Shown here piece by piece: positions 62,279 to 64,000 of a stretch of 64,000 bases of DNA. The DNA is from Emiliania huxleyi CCMP1516. Lineage: Eukaryota; Haptophyta; Isochrysidales; Noelaerhabdaceae. A program made the translations under genes and the position numbers. The notes beneath the pieces were generated by a model. It had not been told where the DNA came from, made no database searches, and saw only the letters and a list, made by a program, of their open reading frames with translations. Position 1 is the stretch's first letter, and each line of letters starts with the position of its first letter. The stretch is from positions 52,456 through 116,455 of the forward strand of contig NW_005200104.1 of assembly GCF_000372725.1 (NCBI RefSeq), written 5' to 3'.

Positions 62279-63879
62279 TTACTTGCCGTTGCTGCCGTTG
62301 GCCACGCCCGCAGACGAGAAGAGTCGCGGCAGCCCCTCCCAGCACGCGCCGTAGTCGGTGTCGAGCATTCCGTTGGACGGGTCGGCGGCGAACGGCGTGA
62401 GGCGCAGCAGCGCCGACGTCTCGAACATGAAGGCGAGGCCGCCGTCGAACTTTGTGGGCCGCGAGGTGTCGGCCTGGGAAGCCGAGGCCACCGCCGCTGC
62501 GTCCGGCCCGTGCGGCGTGCCTGCCCCGTGGTAGGAGCAGCCGCCCGGCTCGAACCCGCCCTTGCCGCCCTTCTTTGCGTCGTAGACCCCGTCGATGAGC
62601 CCCATGAACTCGGACATGCAGTTGCGGTGGAAGTAGGGCGGCCGGAAGGTGCCCTCGGCGCAGAGCCAGCGGGGCGGGAAGATGACAAAGTCGGCGGCGG
62701 CGACGCCAGGCTCGTTGGTCGGTACGGTGAGCACGGTGAAGATGGACGGGTCGGGGTGGTCCACCGATACCTGACAGGCGGCGGGAGCACAAGCCTCGGG
62801 GGTCTGTACACGGCGTCTCTTGACGGCGTGACGGCCCAGCCTCTGCGGTGGCGGCGGCTGGGTGGGAGAGGGAGGCGGAGGGCGGCGCCGTGTTGACGGC
62901 GTGGAAGCGGCGCAAGTCGTACTTGTACGGCGCGTAGTTGCCTGCAGTGTCGCGGCGGCGGCCGGTGCTGAGCCGGGCGGGGCGAGCGGTACGGCGGTGG
63001 CGGCGGGCGGCGGTGGCTGGCGGTGGCGGCGGGCGGCGGTGGTGGCGGGCGGCGGTGGCGGCGGGTCGGTGCGCGACCGTGCCATCCGACGACGTCGAAG
63101 ACGGAGTGGGTGCGCTTGGTGGCGTAGAGGCGGCCGAGCAGCTTGGTGACGACGGTGAAGTCGCACGTCCGGTCCTCGTACCACGCGTGCGGGTACACAA
63201 AGTCGCGGGGCTCGGCGAGCCCGTTTGCCCCAATCGGGCCGAGCTCCGGAAGGCGAAAGTGGGGCCCGAAGGTCTCGAGTACGTAGCCACGCGCGCCGGA
63301 CGACCCGGCGGCGGGGCTCGCGGCGAAGCGGACGCCGCGCGGGACGACGCACACCTCGCGCGGCTCGACGCTCATCCGTCCGAACTCTGTGACCACGTGC
63401 AGCGCGCCCGCCTGCGGCACGAGGAGGAGGTCTCCGTCCGAGTTGGAGAAGGCGGTGTCGAGCATGGGCGCGTTGCACGAGTAGAGGTGGATCGCGACGC
63501 CCTCCTTGAGCGCAGGCCCGCCCGCGCCGCACATGGTCACCAGACCCTCCACAAAGGTGACTGGCGCGCCAGTCGGCAGCGGGAGCGGCCGCCAGCGGTG
63601 CGGATCGGGCGCGGCGACGGCCGCGGCGTCGGAGAAGTCGGCCTGCAGCCGGCTGGGCAGCGGCTCCGAGGCGCTGCCGCCCACGGATGGCGCAATCCGG
63701 TAGAGCCACGAGCGCTGGTTGGTCGCGCGTGGCGCCGTGAAGGCGGTGCCCGAAAGCTGCTCGGCGTAGAGGCCCAGCGGAGGCTGCTGCGGCGAGTTTT
63801 GGCCGACAGGCAGCGCGCCCAGCACCGCCTCGGAGGCGACGTGCGAGCCGAAGCCGGAGAGCTCAGCGGACTGTGACAT
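62279..63879 (-). CDS. HGD: Homogentisate 1,2-dioxygenase
   Basis: Exons 63879-63078, 62941-62889 and 62770-62279 join in exact phase to 448 residues, the usual length for this enzyme (about 445). It opens the ring of homogentisate to 4-maleylacetoacetate in tyrosine and phenylalanine breakdown, using Fe(II) and O2. The N-terminus ([20 protein letters not shown]) and [20 protein letters not shown] are typical. The spliced motif [19 protein letters not shown] runs into [26 protein letters not shown] (about 331-341) and [11 protein letters not shown] (about 365) carry the His, Glu and His iron ligands. Intron 1 (62942-63077) is GT-AG and contains a GGCGGTGGC minisatellite; intron 2 (62771-62888) is GC-AG. 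In algae homogentisate is also the precursor of tocopherol and plastoquinone, so this enzyme competes with that route. Confidence 0.95.
62975..63066 (+). repeat. GGCGGTGGCGGC minisatellite in HGD intron 1
   Basis: Irregular tandem copies of GGCGGTGGCGGCGGGC fill most of intron 1. It is G-rich on the plus strand and could form G-quadruplexes. Confidence 0.7.
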
Positions 63880-64000
63880 ACGATGCGGGCAAGGGCAGGG
63901 GGCAAGACGGACTATCCGGATTGATTAAGAGTTCGGCAAAAGACAGGAAGGACACAACGCCTCTGCAAGGGGCCCCTCCAATCTCCTGCCCCACCGCTTG

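Noticed and set aside
1-64000. CRISPR array, bacterial operon or plasmid/phage origin
   Set aside because: Spliced genes, eukaryotic domain architectures and Pol III-like boxes show a nuclear genome; no regularly spaced identical repeats with unique spacers were seen.

Overview
This is a nuclear window from a eukaryotic microalga. The base composition is strongly GC-rich, genes sit on both strands, and introns are short (about 35 to 210 bases) and often begin with GC instead of GT. An OFD1-like centriole protein points to a flagellated cell. An AP2 domain with the wording common in haptophytes, large CT/CA/CCG microsatellites and poly-Gly/poly-Ala tracts fit a haptophyte close to Emiliania/Gephyrocapsa or Prymnesium. 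A dinoflagellate is less likely but not excluded, because one intron may be GA-AG. The assignment is inference from style, not from a marker gene.

Layout. 0-2.6 kb: orphan 3' exon, inverted repeats and a palindromic array. 2.6-6.7 kb (+): DHX57-like RNA helicase with Tudor and RanBP2 zinc finger. 8.2-12.5 kb (+): OFD1-like coiled-coil protein. 13.7-16.5 kb (-): RBR ubiquitin ligase whose only intron is a tandem duplication. 16.8-19.3 kb: two terminal-inverted-repeat DNA elements and dispersed repeats. 19.5-22.8 kb (+): two small membrane proteins with a tRNA-like Pol III sequence between them. 23.2-24.5 kb (-): MFS transporter. 25.4 kb (-): thrombospondin type-3 fragment. 26.2-27.8 kb (+): TB2/DP1/HVA22-like membrane protein. 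28.3-29.3 kb (-): glycosyltransferase-like protein. 30.0-31.8 kb (+): AP2-domain gene split by inserted and duplicated DNA. 32.0-34.5 kb (+): nine-exon multipass membrane protein. 35.0-48.5 kb (-): giant VPS13-type lipid transfer protein. 49-50.6 kb: repeats and a LINE remnant. 51.0-52.4 kb (+): F-box/RCC1 protein. 54.3-56.4 kb (+): coiled-coil protein. 56.8-58.1 kb (-): RNase H1. 58.9-61.6 kb (+): PAN-domain sulfotransferase-like type II membrane protein. 62.3-63.9 kb (-): homogentisate 1,2-dioxygenase.

The genes do not form one pathway; this is ordinary dispersed eukaryotic gene content (RNA metabolism, centriole, ubiquitin, lipid transport, tyrosine catabolism). The most unusual signal is in gene architecture. 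At least four introns start with a copy of the first bases of the exon that follows them, as expected if introns arise by tandem duplication of exon segments containing AG|G. Non-canonical GC-AG splicing dominates the introns I could resolve to the base. Several repeat families occur more than once within this single window.
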